A program made the translations under genes and the position numbers. From Ettlia oleoabundans (Eukaryota > Chlorophyta > Chlorophyceae > Chlamydomonadales): a DNA stretch of 64,000 nucleotides. This document shows, in pieces, positions 21,778-30,993 of this stretch. The notes under the pieces are model-generated. The model had not been told where the DNA came from and ran no database searches. It saw nothing but the letters and a program-made list of their open reading frames with translations. The stretch is from NCBI GenBank assembly GCA_019693395.1, contig JAAMXP010000751.1, forward strand, positions 1-64,000, read 5' to 3'. Every line of letters begins with the position of its first letter. Position 1 is the first letter of the stretch.

Positions 21778-23747
21778 TTACTGCTTCTTGGAAGGGCCAG
21801 ACTTGGTGCGCCGGCCACGATTACCCCTGGCAGCCTTGCCCTACACATCGGGGTCAGAGGGCAGCTTGGAAAATGCGATAGTACGGCAAAGCAGATCGGC
21901 AGTGCAGCTCGGCCTCTACGAAAGAGTTGTGTACGGGTCGCCTCCCAGCCGTGCCATGACTGCCCCAGGATGGTGCTATATCACCGAGTCAGCGACAGCT
22001 GAAACCGCAACGTGCCGTGAGACAATCCTGGGCTTTCAATAATGTGGTTACACATGCCAGCCATCATCCCTGGCTCCGCACCCACCTTGACATTACCGCC
22101 CTTCGTGGGAGCGCCCGCTGCTGTCATCTGGGGCTCTGCCGCAGCAGGCTTAGCAGGAACTGGGGCGGCAGCGGCCTGAGCCCGCTCGATGATTTCGGTG
22201 ACAGCAGCCTCTGCCTGGGCAGAGATCTTGATCCCCTGCTGCTTGAGCTGCTGGGGGACAGGAGCAGTCTCCTCCCCAGCACCGGTAGCGACCGCCTCCG
22301 GCTCCGCAGGGGTGAGGATCCCTTCAACAGCACTGCTGGTGGCTGCCTGCTGCTCCTCCTCCTTCTGCTCCTGCTTGGGAGCGGCCTGGATGGCAGTGGG
22401 CTCAGCATCAGAAGGCTGCGCCTCCACGGGGCTGCAAGGAGCAATCAAGCAGCATCCAGCGGATTCATGAGCCATCCGGCCAGAAATCAAAGGATCTGTG
22501 GAAGGCACGTGCATGAGAGATGTTGCAACCATATCCAGCTGCGTAGCATGCACCACAAGCCAGCAGGTACGGCAGTGCAGTAGTGCAGGGCGGGCCTTAT
22601 AATGCAGGCCATGCCACAAAGGAATGGGTGCCCAGTGAAGATGGGAGCAGTTGGTGGCAGTGCACACCTGGAAGCCTCAGCGGCCTCCTCCTCAGGCTCA
22701 ACTACCGCCGCAACCTCAAAGGTGGCAGCAGCTGCCGCCTGGGCGTCCATGGGCTGCAGGTTCTGCTCCCAGCATCCAAACAGGTGGGCAGCAGATGGCT
22801 CCACGATGAGGGAGCGGTTAGGGCAGGACTCCCACACAGGTGGGCTGCACAACGACCAAGTGTGACTTGAGAGGGAGTGATTGGAGCTGTTATGTAGGCA
22901 CCACAAAGCACTCGAGTCAACTGGTAACAATGGAACAACAAGCCGGCTGAGTGGGGCGGCCATGCACAAACCAGCCAGCATGCCTGAGAGCAGACCATTA
23001 ATGGGCAAATGATGCCGTGTGGGCACAATTCGCTGAATGGCGCTCAGCAGGCAGCAAGCTGCGAGCAACAGCGCCGCAATCAGCAACCACATCTGCAATT
23101 AATGGCGGCAGGACGGGGCTCACCGGTTCAGGCCTGCCACCACAAACTTGTACTCAACGGCGGAGCCAGCTGGGAGCGGCACGGTGGCAATCCACTGGTG
23201 CTCGCCGTTGCGCCCCTCGGTCCACTCCATACGTGATGCGCGGGACAGGTCCCAGCTGCCCAGCTCCTCAACATCACCCGCCAGCAGCACATGCTGACCA
23301 AAGCACACCTACAGAGAAGCGCAAGGCAGCACACGGTAGGTCAGCACAGGAGAGCTGGGGTTGTCGGGTAGAAGCCCAAACGGGCAGACAGGCCAGCAGG
23401 AACGCCACCAAAATAAGGTGGGGCAGTAGTGTTCATGTTTGATGAGGAAACTGATTGTGAAGCGCCTTTCAAGCTGGGCAGCAGCAGCGTGCAAGCGGCA
23501 AAGCAGCCACTTCAACGGCTGGCGACAGGGTGCTCACCTCCTTGCTCAGCGTGAACTGCAAATCCACAGCGCCCTCCGGCGTCCGGGGACCATTAAAGGT
23601 GTCTGCTGCGGGCGCCTGGGCTGCACAACGAGCCAGCCGCCTGATTGGCGCGCTGGACGCGATGCGGTGGCCGGGGTAGCGGGGTGAACGGGTTGCGGCC
23701 CTGTGCGGGGCCACGGTAAGTCCACGGGTTGGAAAATTCAGCAGCAT
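21778..23747 (-). CDS. Plastid-type CBM20 starch-binding protein, tandem paralogue without helix repeats
   Basis: Five exons (23538-23747, 23124-23308, 22668-22844, 22086-22431, 21778-21840) join to 981 nt, 326 residues. The Arg/Ala/Ser leader resembles a transit peptide. The CBM20 domain reads VLLAGDVEELGSWD, then EYKFVVAG, and closes with WESCPNRSLIVE, a textbook CBM20 signature. The intron positions inside CBM20 match those of the neighbour, and exon 2 is 185 nt in both genes. After CBM20 comes an acidic Ala/Glu/Gln-rich stretch, then an AEAAVTEIIERAQAAA helix equivalent to the one in the neighbour. The C-terminal tail is short and strongly basic (GRRTKSGPSKKQ). The GLSPEQ helix repeats are absent. 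The start at 23747 is chosen because it begins the transit-like leader; an in-frame ATG at 23894 is possible. The role is probably plastid starch binding, perhaps at the pyrenoid starch sheath (inference). Confidence 0.87.
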
Positions 23748-24648
23748 CCCGTCTGCCAGTTGTTCGGAACGAGGGCACGAGGTTTGAAAACTGCAGCAGC
23801 GGCAGTGGCGCCTGGGATGTTCTTTGAATGCCCTGATTGAACAGCAAATAACGGCTTTACGGTTCAACTGATCAGGCGATGCCAAAACTTGCATGCATTA
23901 GTTGGGCATAGCGTGGGCAGCGTGGCCGGCCCATGGGCGGCCATGCCCTGGGTCTTGATCAGCTGGCCAACCACATTGTGATCAATTCAAATTGAGAACA
24001 GGAATCAAGTGGAACAACCAATTTTTTTAGAGGAAGGGGCACCAGGAACACAGGACTGTTACCCACAGATGGAGGTCTACCGATGGAGACACCAGCAAGG
24101 CGATCTCCATGCTTTGAAGCATGTATACCTTAGCACACACGATATTGCAGTGAAATGTGAAGTTGCCCAGTTAATTCAAGCTGCCATCATGCTGCAATGT
24201 TGAACGGCTCGTGTAGCGCCCGAAGGCTGCCTAGTCACCATCGCCAACCTCAGCCGCCGCTGGTACTGCTGGCAAGTTACAGCCCTCTACTTGGGCACGC
24301 CTCAGCAATTTACACTTCAATGTTCGCAAGGGACAGTCAGGAGGCAGCGGTAAGCGCCCGCTACAACACTGCACCACATGTCACTTGGAAGGGCGGTGCA
24401 GGCGGTGCACGAGTTCTTTGGAAGGGTTGTATTAAGCCCTTCTATGTCGAACAATCCACCGAGAGTGAATAATGCATGACATGCAGAGACCTGCCTTTTT
24501 GCAGGCCCTTCCGAGATCTGGGTAATGGGCAGCGCAAGTGGAAAGACGCACATGGCAAATACTCGCATCCCTTGATTAAAGTTACAATCTGCAAGGTTGC
24601 GGGTTTTGCAGGGTGACGCAGAAGGGGTTGGGCTGCCAGCGCGCCGAC
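23748..24648. other. Divergent promoter region, CBM20 paralogue (-) and DUF1997 gene (+)
   Basis: No supported gene. It is AT-richer than the flanking coding sequence, consistent with a shared promoter region. No named element recognised. Confidence 0.5.
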
Positions 24649-26392
24649 ATGGGGTTCCTAGGTGAGGGATACGTGGTTCGCTGGGCCTCAGCGTGTCATT
24701 ATTTTGCCCTGAAGACCGCGTGGTGAGGTCTCTCACACTGCTTTGCCTCTGCGCGCAGGGTTGGCCGCCCAACAGGGTGCTCCGCCACAGTTGCCCGCCG
24801 CCGCCAGCCGGGGCACCCTGCGCAGCAAACCTGCACGCAAGGTGCACTTAAGGCCATTCGCTGTGGCAGCAGGCACACAATCGGATGCAAAGCAGCAGCG
24901 GCAGCAGCAGCGACGGCAGTCACCAGCTGCACACAGTCGGCTGCAAGATCCGGCGAAGCTAGAAGGCTCGCTGCAGGCCTCGGTGCCAGTGCAGGTGGGG
25001 GCTAACGGCACTACCACCGCTGCACCTTGCTCACACTTTGCCCATTTGCGCTCTGGTTCAAACCGAGCCAAACACGTTGGCCCGTCATTGGTTCCGTCCG
25101 CCTTTCCTGGAGGTCCTACCCCTCAGTGCTCCTTTGCTTGCTGCACACCCGGCGGCGCGCTCCCCATTCGCTTCTTTCTCACGACTTCTCTGCAGGACCG
25201 GGGTGGCTCCATCTCCCTGGACACCTACATGCGCCTGCCGCCAGAGCAGTACAGCGAGCTGGACCCCGCTATGATCAGGGCCATGGGCGGCAATACTTTC
25301 CTGCTTAAAGTGCCGCGCCTGGCGGTAGGTGTACAGGCCGGGGTAGATACCACCTCTGTGCAGCCGTAGGGCAGTGCCAGTGTGAAACGGCATGGCACAG
25401 TCACATACTCAGGGGCATGACAGGTTGTTTTAACAAGTGAGCGTTGTTGGCTGGTAAGCTAGTACCTCCCTCGCCTGTCTGTGCCGCTGCAGCTGCTGAA
25501 TGTGTGGGTGGAGCCAGAGGTGGTGGTGTCCGTGCGGCTGATGGATGGCCCACCCAGCGTGGTGTTCGAGTCGGTTGAGTGCAGGTGGGTGATTAGCCAG
25601 CCTGCAAACTGGCACATCTTATTGCACTGCCTGCCAGCGGTGAACCGGCTGCATGCCTATATGCCCGACACGGGTGTGCGCTCACAAGCAGTGAATGGAA
25701 CCGGTGGAGTAAGCCAGGCACGTGTGGGTTTCTATGTCATGGTTGGCCATGAACTTACTCTTGCTTCTTTCTGCACTTTTCATGCATGCAGGCTGCATGG
25801 CAGCGACCTCTTGAACCAGCTGGGTCTTGACCGCCGCTTCCTGCTTTCCTTCCACACCCTGCTGACATGGCAGTCGGGGGGCAGGCCAAGGCAGCAAAGT
25901 ACGACGGCCAGCAGCAACAGTAGCCCAGGGGCTCTTGCTGCTGCCACCAGCAATGGCAATGGGAGCGGCAGCTCAGTTGGCTGCGCAGGCTCGATCAGTG
26001 GCAACACAGTGGTGCAGGTGTGGAGCGAGGTCATCGGTCCGTTCAAAGCCATCCCCCGCCCGATGCTGCAGGCGAGTACTGCTTAGCTGGTTTTGAGTTC
26101 ATGTGTGCTGCCAGCACTGCCTGGCCTCGCATCCAGTGTCATGGAAGTGAGTGCCGCATCTGGTCACCCCGTCAGGTCCAGTTTGCTTGGAGATTACTTG
26201 CGGTGGCCTTTCCGATTTCTGCAGGCTACTGGGAATGCCGTGCTGGGGGCGCTGATGCAGGCTCTGCTGCCCATCTTCCTGAACAAGTTAGCGGATGACT
26301 ACCAGCGCTGGGCTTCCAATGCCGAGTACCGTGCCCGCCGTGCAGCTGTGCGCGGCCAGGATCGGCAGCTGCCTCCACCGCAGACCAAATAG
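24649..26392 (+). CDS. DUF1997 family protein, probably plastid
   Basis: Six exons (24649-24661, 24759-24994, 25196-25324, 25493-25584, 25792-26071, 26225-26392) join to 918 nt, 305 residues. The first 45 residues are Ala/Arg/Ser-rich, like a transit peptide. The DUF1997 core starts near residue 84: SLDTYMRLPPEQYSELD, then GGNTFLLKVPRL, then LNVWVEPEVVVSVRLMDGP. It ends with LPIFLNKLADDYQRWAS. DUF1997 occurs in cyanobacteria and plastid-bearing eukaryotes; its function is unknown to me. A Gly/Ser/Asn low-complexity insert (about 25890-26010) interrupts the domain. The fifth intron begins GCGAGT at 26072, and only this GC-AG junction keeps the frame (PMLQ|ATGNAVLGAL). The start is a 13-nt first exon, so it is less certain than the rest. 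Confidence 0.83.
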
Positions 26393-26859
26393 AAGTAGGC
26401 TTACGTGCTGTGTGGCGCTGCCGGTGCACAGTTTTCACAAACGCGCCGCTTTTCCATCACTTTTCCTCTGGTCACAGACAGTTGCCTCCCTCTCCTTTCT
26501 CTACCATCAGCTAGCTTCCCCTGTACACATGCACATTCTTCTACAGCTGCTGCTCTACTGGAATTAAGCGCTGCAATGTTCACCATGTGCAACCGGCCCC
26601 ACCTCTGAAAGCAATCCCACCTGAACCCTTGTGTCGCACAGCCTTTTTCCCAAATGCACGCATTGAACTGCCCTGCAAACGGTGCAGCTGAACAATGTCC
26701 AATGCTCAATGCATATGTGGCCTTTTGGATGCGCTTTCGGTATCAAGAACCTGTATAGATCCCTCACTCCTGATGGCAGACAGAGGAAATGCTTAATTGC
26801 AATGATGTTCTGCACCTGCTGGGGAACTGGTGCAGGGTGCAGCGTAGATGGCTCCTTTC

Positions 26860-26901
26860 NNNNNNNNNNNNNNNNNNNNNNNNNNNNNNNNNNNNNNNNN
26901 N
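26860..26901. other. Assembly gap (42 N)
   Basis: A run of 42 N. Frames shown as open across it are meaningless. The true length of the missing sequence is unknown. Confidence 0.99.
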
Positions 26902-26963
26902 TGGGCTGCTTACAGGCATGCACCACCCCAGCGCTTCACTGTCTTCATTAATGTGCTGTGTGG

Positions 26964-26968
26964 TTACA
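26964..26968 (-). promoter_or_regulatory. Candidate poly(A) signal TGTAA for TIM23
   Basis: TTACA on the plus strand, about 270 bases beyond the TIM23 stop at 27239. It matches the green-algal TGTAA signal. Confidence 0.4.
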
Positions 26969-27238
26969 TGATGGCTGAATCGACGTGAACAAACAAGGGA
27001 GGGTGCGAGTAAGCAAGAAGCAGCAGCAGATTGGTGAGATACAAGAGTATTCGTTCATTGGGTCAACAAGGGACATATGCAGAGGGGGCCGGCAAGTGAT
27101 GCATGTGATGCATGACAATGTCCAGCAGATACTCACACGGAGAGGTGACGACAAGGCCCCGTGGGCGCACTTTGAGGCATGCCCAACGGCCAGTTGCACG
27201 CATATTTGCCGTGCACCCAGGGTTTGTTGCCCAAGTGC

Positions 27239-28589
27239 TCACAGTCCGGGGTTGATGAACTTGCGGCCAGCCAGTAGCGCCGTCGCGGCTGCCGCCCCCA
27301 CCACAGCTGCTGCTGCCGCCTGCCGCGGGCCGCGCACGGAGCGGTAGAGTGTTCCGGTGGCTGCACCTGCCAGCACCGTGTTTACCTCGTCTGGGACCTG
27401 CCCGTTGGTCATGTAGCCGGATAAGCTCTCAAAACAAGAAAACATGAGGCCCAGCACGCCCAGCGAGTTGCCTGCAAACCGTACAGCAAGAGGCAGGGAA
27501 GTAAAGGGACGGATGAGGCCAGCCATGTGGTGGTATAAGAGACTGAAGAAGATGAGTGGAAAGTAATGTCGGGACGGCCATCACTGCAACATGTCCACCT
27601 TCACAGCCATGTGCTGCGCACCATAGGACGCACCCATCAGCTGCCAGCGCCGCCCTGTGCCCACCTGCGCTGCGGCCCATCTTGCCGCTGGTGTTGAGCA
27701 GCTGATTGAGGCGCAACCGCTGGCTAGATTCCACACCCGCCAGCGCCACAGGTGCCGTCAGCGCCTGCGTTGCGCCCTTCCCACCGCCCAGCAGCGCACC
27801 TGAGGGCAGGTGGGGAAAAACTGTCACATGACCCGGCTACTAAAGAAGCGCACATAACCAGTTAGGCAAAAGGCAAACTCCTGCCCACGTCTCTGCTGCT
27901 GTGCCTTCTGCTGCCTATATCCACCACGGCTGCCCTAGGTACAGGTGGGGGACTGCTCTGCAGACGTCTGATTTCCACTGATCACTGCCCCCAGGCTCCT
28001 ATCGGCACACCTGTTAGGTAGCCCAGTCCTGTGTAGTAGGTGAGGTTTTCGCTCCAGCTGCGGCGGTGCACCATTGCCTCCTCACTAAACAGAAACTCAG
28101 GCTGCTTTGACACGCGGAATGCGCCACGCACATCCCGCCGGTCCAACGCCGCTCCAAGACCTGCACTCAAGGAAAGCAGATATGCGATTGCAGTGCGGAT
28201 GCAAGCGGCAAACATAGCATAAGTGCCCTGTTTATTGTCGGGCGGCGGGCGGCAGGCGCCAGACGGGTCCTTGCATTCTGCACGGCCGCTCGTCGCTCGC
28301 TGGGCAGCCAGGTTAAGTTTACGTGGTGGTATTCAGGCTAAGATAGGCAAAAGCCCCACCCGGCTCCCCATGCCGCGATGCCGCTCTTACCTTCGTAAGG
28401 GTTGTATAGTTGCTCATCTGGGGCAACGCCGAACGTCTTCTGGAAGCTTTGCTGCCGGGGCGAGGGACCAGGAGCCGCAGGAGCCTCTGTAAGGTCCAGC
28501 GACGGCCTCACTTGTGCTGCCGCCTCTGCAGAAGACACCTCCGCTGCAGCATCCTCGCGCTTGCCTCGCAGCCTGTCAAAGATCCCCAT
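27239..28589 (-). CDS. TIM23: Mitochondrial import translocase subunit TIM23
   Basis: The channel-forming subunit of the TIM23 presequence translocase in the inner mitochondrial membrane. About four exons. The N-terminal intermembrane-space part (MGIFDRLRGK...) runs to YNPYEG. The next exon gives GAAL, then RVSKQPEFLFSEEA and RRSWSENLTYYTGLGYLTG, the conserved TIM23 block around the first membrane segment. Then come GALLGGGKGATQAL and LNQLLNTSGKMGRSAG, and finally NSLGVLGLMFSCFES, DEVNTVLAGAATGTLYRS and AAAAAVVGAAAATALLAG, ending KFINPGL. Gly-rich helices with small-residue packing are typical of the Tim17/22/23 family. The start at 28589 opens with no competing upstream ATG in frame. Confidence 0.88.
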
Positions 28590-28888
28590 TGCCGCCGAGG
28601 ATGTGTGGGCGCGCTACAATGCGGGTAGCTAGGGACCGCTGCGGGGGTTCAACAGGCCGGCTCACTAATCGCAGGGACAGCAGGAGATAGGGGGGACTAC
28701 CAATAAGAAGCAGGACACACAAAAGCGTAGGCACTGCTTTCCACACCCAAGCTGCCGCCCACCCGCCGCCAATAGCTCCATGTCCGGCAGCACTGGCAAT
28801 GGAAAACAGTTTTAATACTGGTTTAAACCGGAGGAAAAGTGATGAAGTGAGTGAATTGAATGCATCCTGCGGTTATTGCGGCGGAAAT
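28590..28888. other. Upstream region of TIM23
   Basis: No gene seen. It should hold the TIM23 promoter and the 3' flank of the weak gene ending at 28889. Confidence 0.4.
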
Positions 28889-29220
28889 TCAGTGTTGCTG
28901 CTGGAGCTGCTGTGAGCGGTAGATCCGAAGCGCATCTGGAAGCATTCGCAGCAGTGCACGCGCCACCTTGTTCCTATGAGGCCACCGCCCAGTGCCTACA
29001 ACACCTAGTTCGGACGAGGTGATGGCATTCAGCTCATCTGTAAGCGACAAGAACAGGGCAGTGTTGCATGTAGGCATGGCTTCCCCTCGCAATCAGCCAT
29101 GAGGCTGGCAACAACAGCTCATCTACCTGTGACCCCCCTCAACCACTCAATGCTCATCTGGCCACCATTCCCTATCAATAGCACAAACCACGCAAGGTGA
29201 GCGTCAAACGGCTCACCGTC
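28889..29220 (-). CDS. Hypothetical protein, C-terminal exons only
   Basis: I do not recognise this. Two minus-strand exons splice well. The first reads GEPFDAHLAWFVLLIGNGG...SIEWLRGVT and ends with a gtagat donor. The second reads DELNAITSSELGVVGTGRW then PHRNKVARALLRMLPDALR, and stops at 28889. The acceptor before the second exon (cttacag) is good and the phase fits. Upstream exons are unclear. An open minus-strand stretch near 29300-29490 (FPTLLSLFTNLYVQPSKEQ then HWQAFFRKTTQRARQQAA) may belong. GRWPHRN loosely recalls a motif in DUF924 proteins, but the surrounding order does not match. Confidence 0.35.
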
Positions 29221-30993
29221 GCCGGGAGGCTCCCGCAACGATCCAGAAGACCACAGCAGGCGATCACGGCAGCAACAGGAATCCTGGTCATTACGCATAA
29301 TGTACCCATGCAGTTGCCGCCTGCTGCCGTGCGCGCTGCGTCGTCTTACGGAAGAATGCCTGCCAGTGTTCTCTACTATGCACTTGCTCCTTGGAGGGTT
29401 GAACATACAGATTGGTGAAGAGAGAAAGAAGAGTCGGGAAGACAACTGTCTTGCCAGCTACACTATTTTCAATGTTCGGTGGGACGGGCAGGCTGCACAA
29501 GTGAGCTTCGCAATGTAGGGCATGTCATGCACCTCGATGCAAAACAAATCACGTACGGATACAGAACCAGCCTATAGTAAGCCACTTGGTTGGGTGCTGA
29601 AAATGGAACGGTGGCAACTGCCAGCCTGGCAGATTGGTCACTCGCATCACCAAGCATCAAAATTGCCACAAGGCAGTCTCTATCATTGCGGCGGTAGCTG
29701 CAGCCTGCGCAGCATCACTGCTGCTGCCCCCATTTTACTGTCCTTCCCACCGGCACGAAGCTACGCTGCCTGCCCCTTTAGCCAGCGAGTCGCAGCCTTG
29801 GCTGTCAGCAGCCAGCCGCTGTACAGGGCGGGTGTCGACCCTGGCAAGAGCACTGGACAGAGTGGGGTCCACGAAGAGTGCATGTCCAAGCCTGCAGTAA
29901 TGTGATGGCCAGTTTGCGCGACCAGTCGATTTCTAGGGTGGGCGGTGGCAGGGAAACAGTTGTGGTGCGAGGGCCCCCAGGAGATGGGCGGACACTCTGG
30001 CACCGCAGGTGCAAGTGTCTGGTTGAGGCGCTGGCGGAGTTGCCGTTACGGTGAAAACCCGTGATGCTTACCCGGAACTTTTGTGTAGGATCTACCGGTT
30101 ACTTTTTCTGACTCGAAGGGCAAAGAGCAAGCATCGATGGTGACATCCCGGGCGCCCATGTCCGCGAGCGAACCCTAGGATTGCTCTGTAAGCTCAACTC
30201 CCGGTTCCTGGAGAGCGTGTAGCAGTGACATTCAAGTGAACATGCATCCAGCTGACAAACGGGCACCTGGGAACATCTGCCCTTTCCAGCAGCTGCAGCC
30301 TCGCCGGCCCCCTGAACCTAGGGAACATATCAAGGTGGGGGAGGGGTTGATGAGTGATTGTTGCCCTGGCGAGGGCTGTCAGGTGTGCCGATCATTATGA
30401 ACATGCCGGCCTATTGTACCTCAGCAAACCATGCCAGTGTTCCTTCCCTCGCAATCTCAGCAGGAGGTGGCCCCGATGTCTCAGCTGTACTTTGTGTTTC
30501 TGTTCACCCATACAGGAGTGTAATCCTAGGGTTACCTGACAGGGGTAAGTGGTGTTTCACGACTACACTAGTGTGCAATATGCACGATGGCTTCATTCTT
30601 TGCAATGCAGTTTATAATTTGTGGGCAGTACTCTGCACGGTGTGCGACTTGCCAACCGGTTTTGACAGCCAAGGAGGAACGCGACAACAAGAGCTTGGCA
30701 ATGGCAGCGGCAGAGGCAGCAATGATCAAGTGTTGGCGACATACAAAACAAAGAAATGCGGGCAATGACAGCTGCTCAAACCACAGTATACGCCCGAACA
30801 GGCTGCAAGTTGTGGATGCGCGCAGAAGACAAGTAGCCAGCAGAGCTGGACCTATTGTTGCAAATCAACATGAGCAGTACCACAGTGACACTCCTCAGCC
30901 CTGCGGCAGTGACTACGCTGCGCTGGCAGCTGTGGTGCTACACGCAGCACGCAAAAGCCCGAGCGGCCATGAGGTCCCATGTGTGCTGTGGGC
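29221..30993. other. Unassigned 1.8 kb; possible 5' part of the unknown gene and CAO 3' flank
   Basis: No gene I can support. Part may hold upstream exons of the minus-strand gene ending at 28889. The right part should contain the CAO 3' UTR. A short plus-strand open stretch near 30242 (MHPADKRAPGNICPF...) ends at a donor-like site, but no convincing second exon follows. Confidence 0.4.

Larger units (their letters stand above)
26393..27238. other. Convergent intergenic region with assembly gap
   Basis: No gene seen. It contains the 3' flanks of the DUF1997 gene and of TIM23. Candidate minus-strand TGTAA signals for TIM23 lie at 26910-26914 and 26964-26968. Confidence 0.5.

Noticed and set aside
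22017..22583. Leu-rich plus-strand open frame of 188 codons
   Set aside because: Antisense to the acidic Ala/Glu/Gln exon of the second CBM20 gene; the Leu run is complementary to Gln/Glu codons.
26564..26971. Open frames crossing the N run
   Set aside because: They are open only because the 42 N are unreadable; no protein signal on either side.
29522..29905. Plus-strand frame with GVDPGKSTG, suggesting a RuvC-like or P-loop motif
   Set aside because: No further family motifs before or after, no coherent exon structure, and the stop follows within 20 codons.
30242..30560. Short plus-strand stretch MHPADKRAPGNICPF joined to ILGLPDRG as a possible kinase start
   Set aside because: The phase that joins the first piece to the acceptor leads to a stop within a few codons, and no downstream domain exists before the convergent CAO gene.
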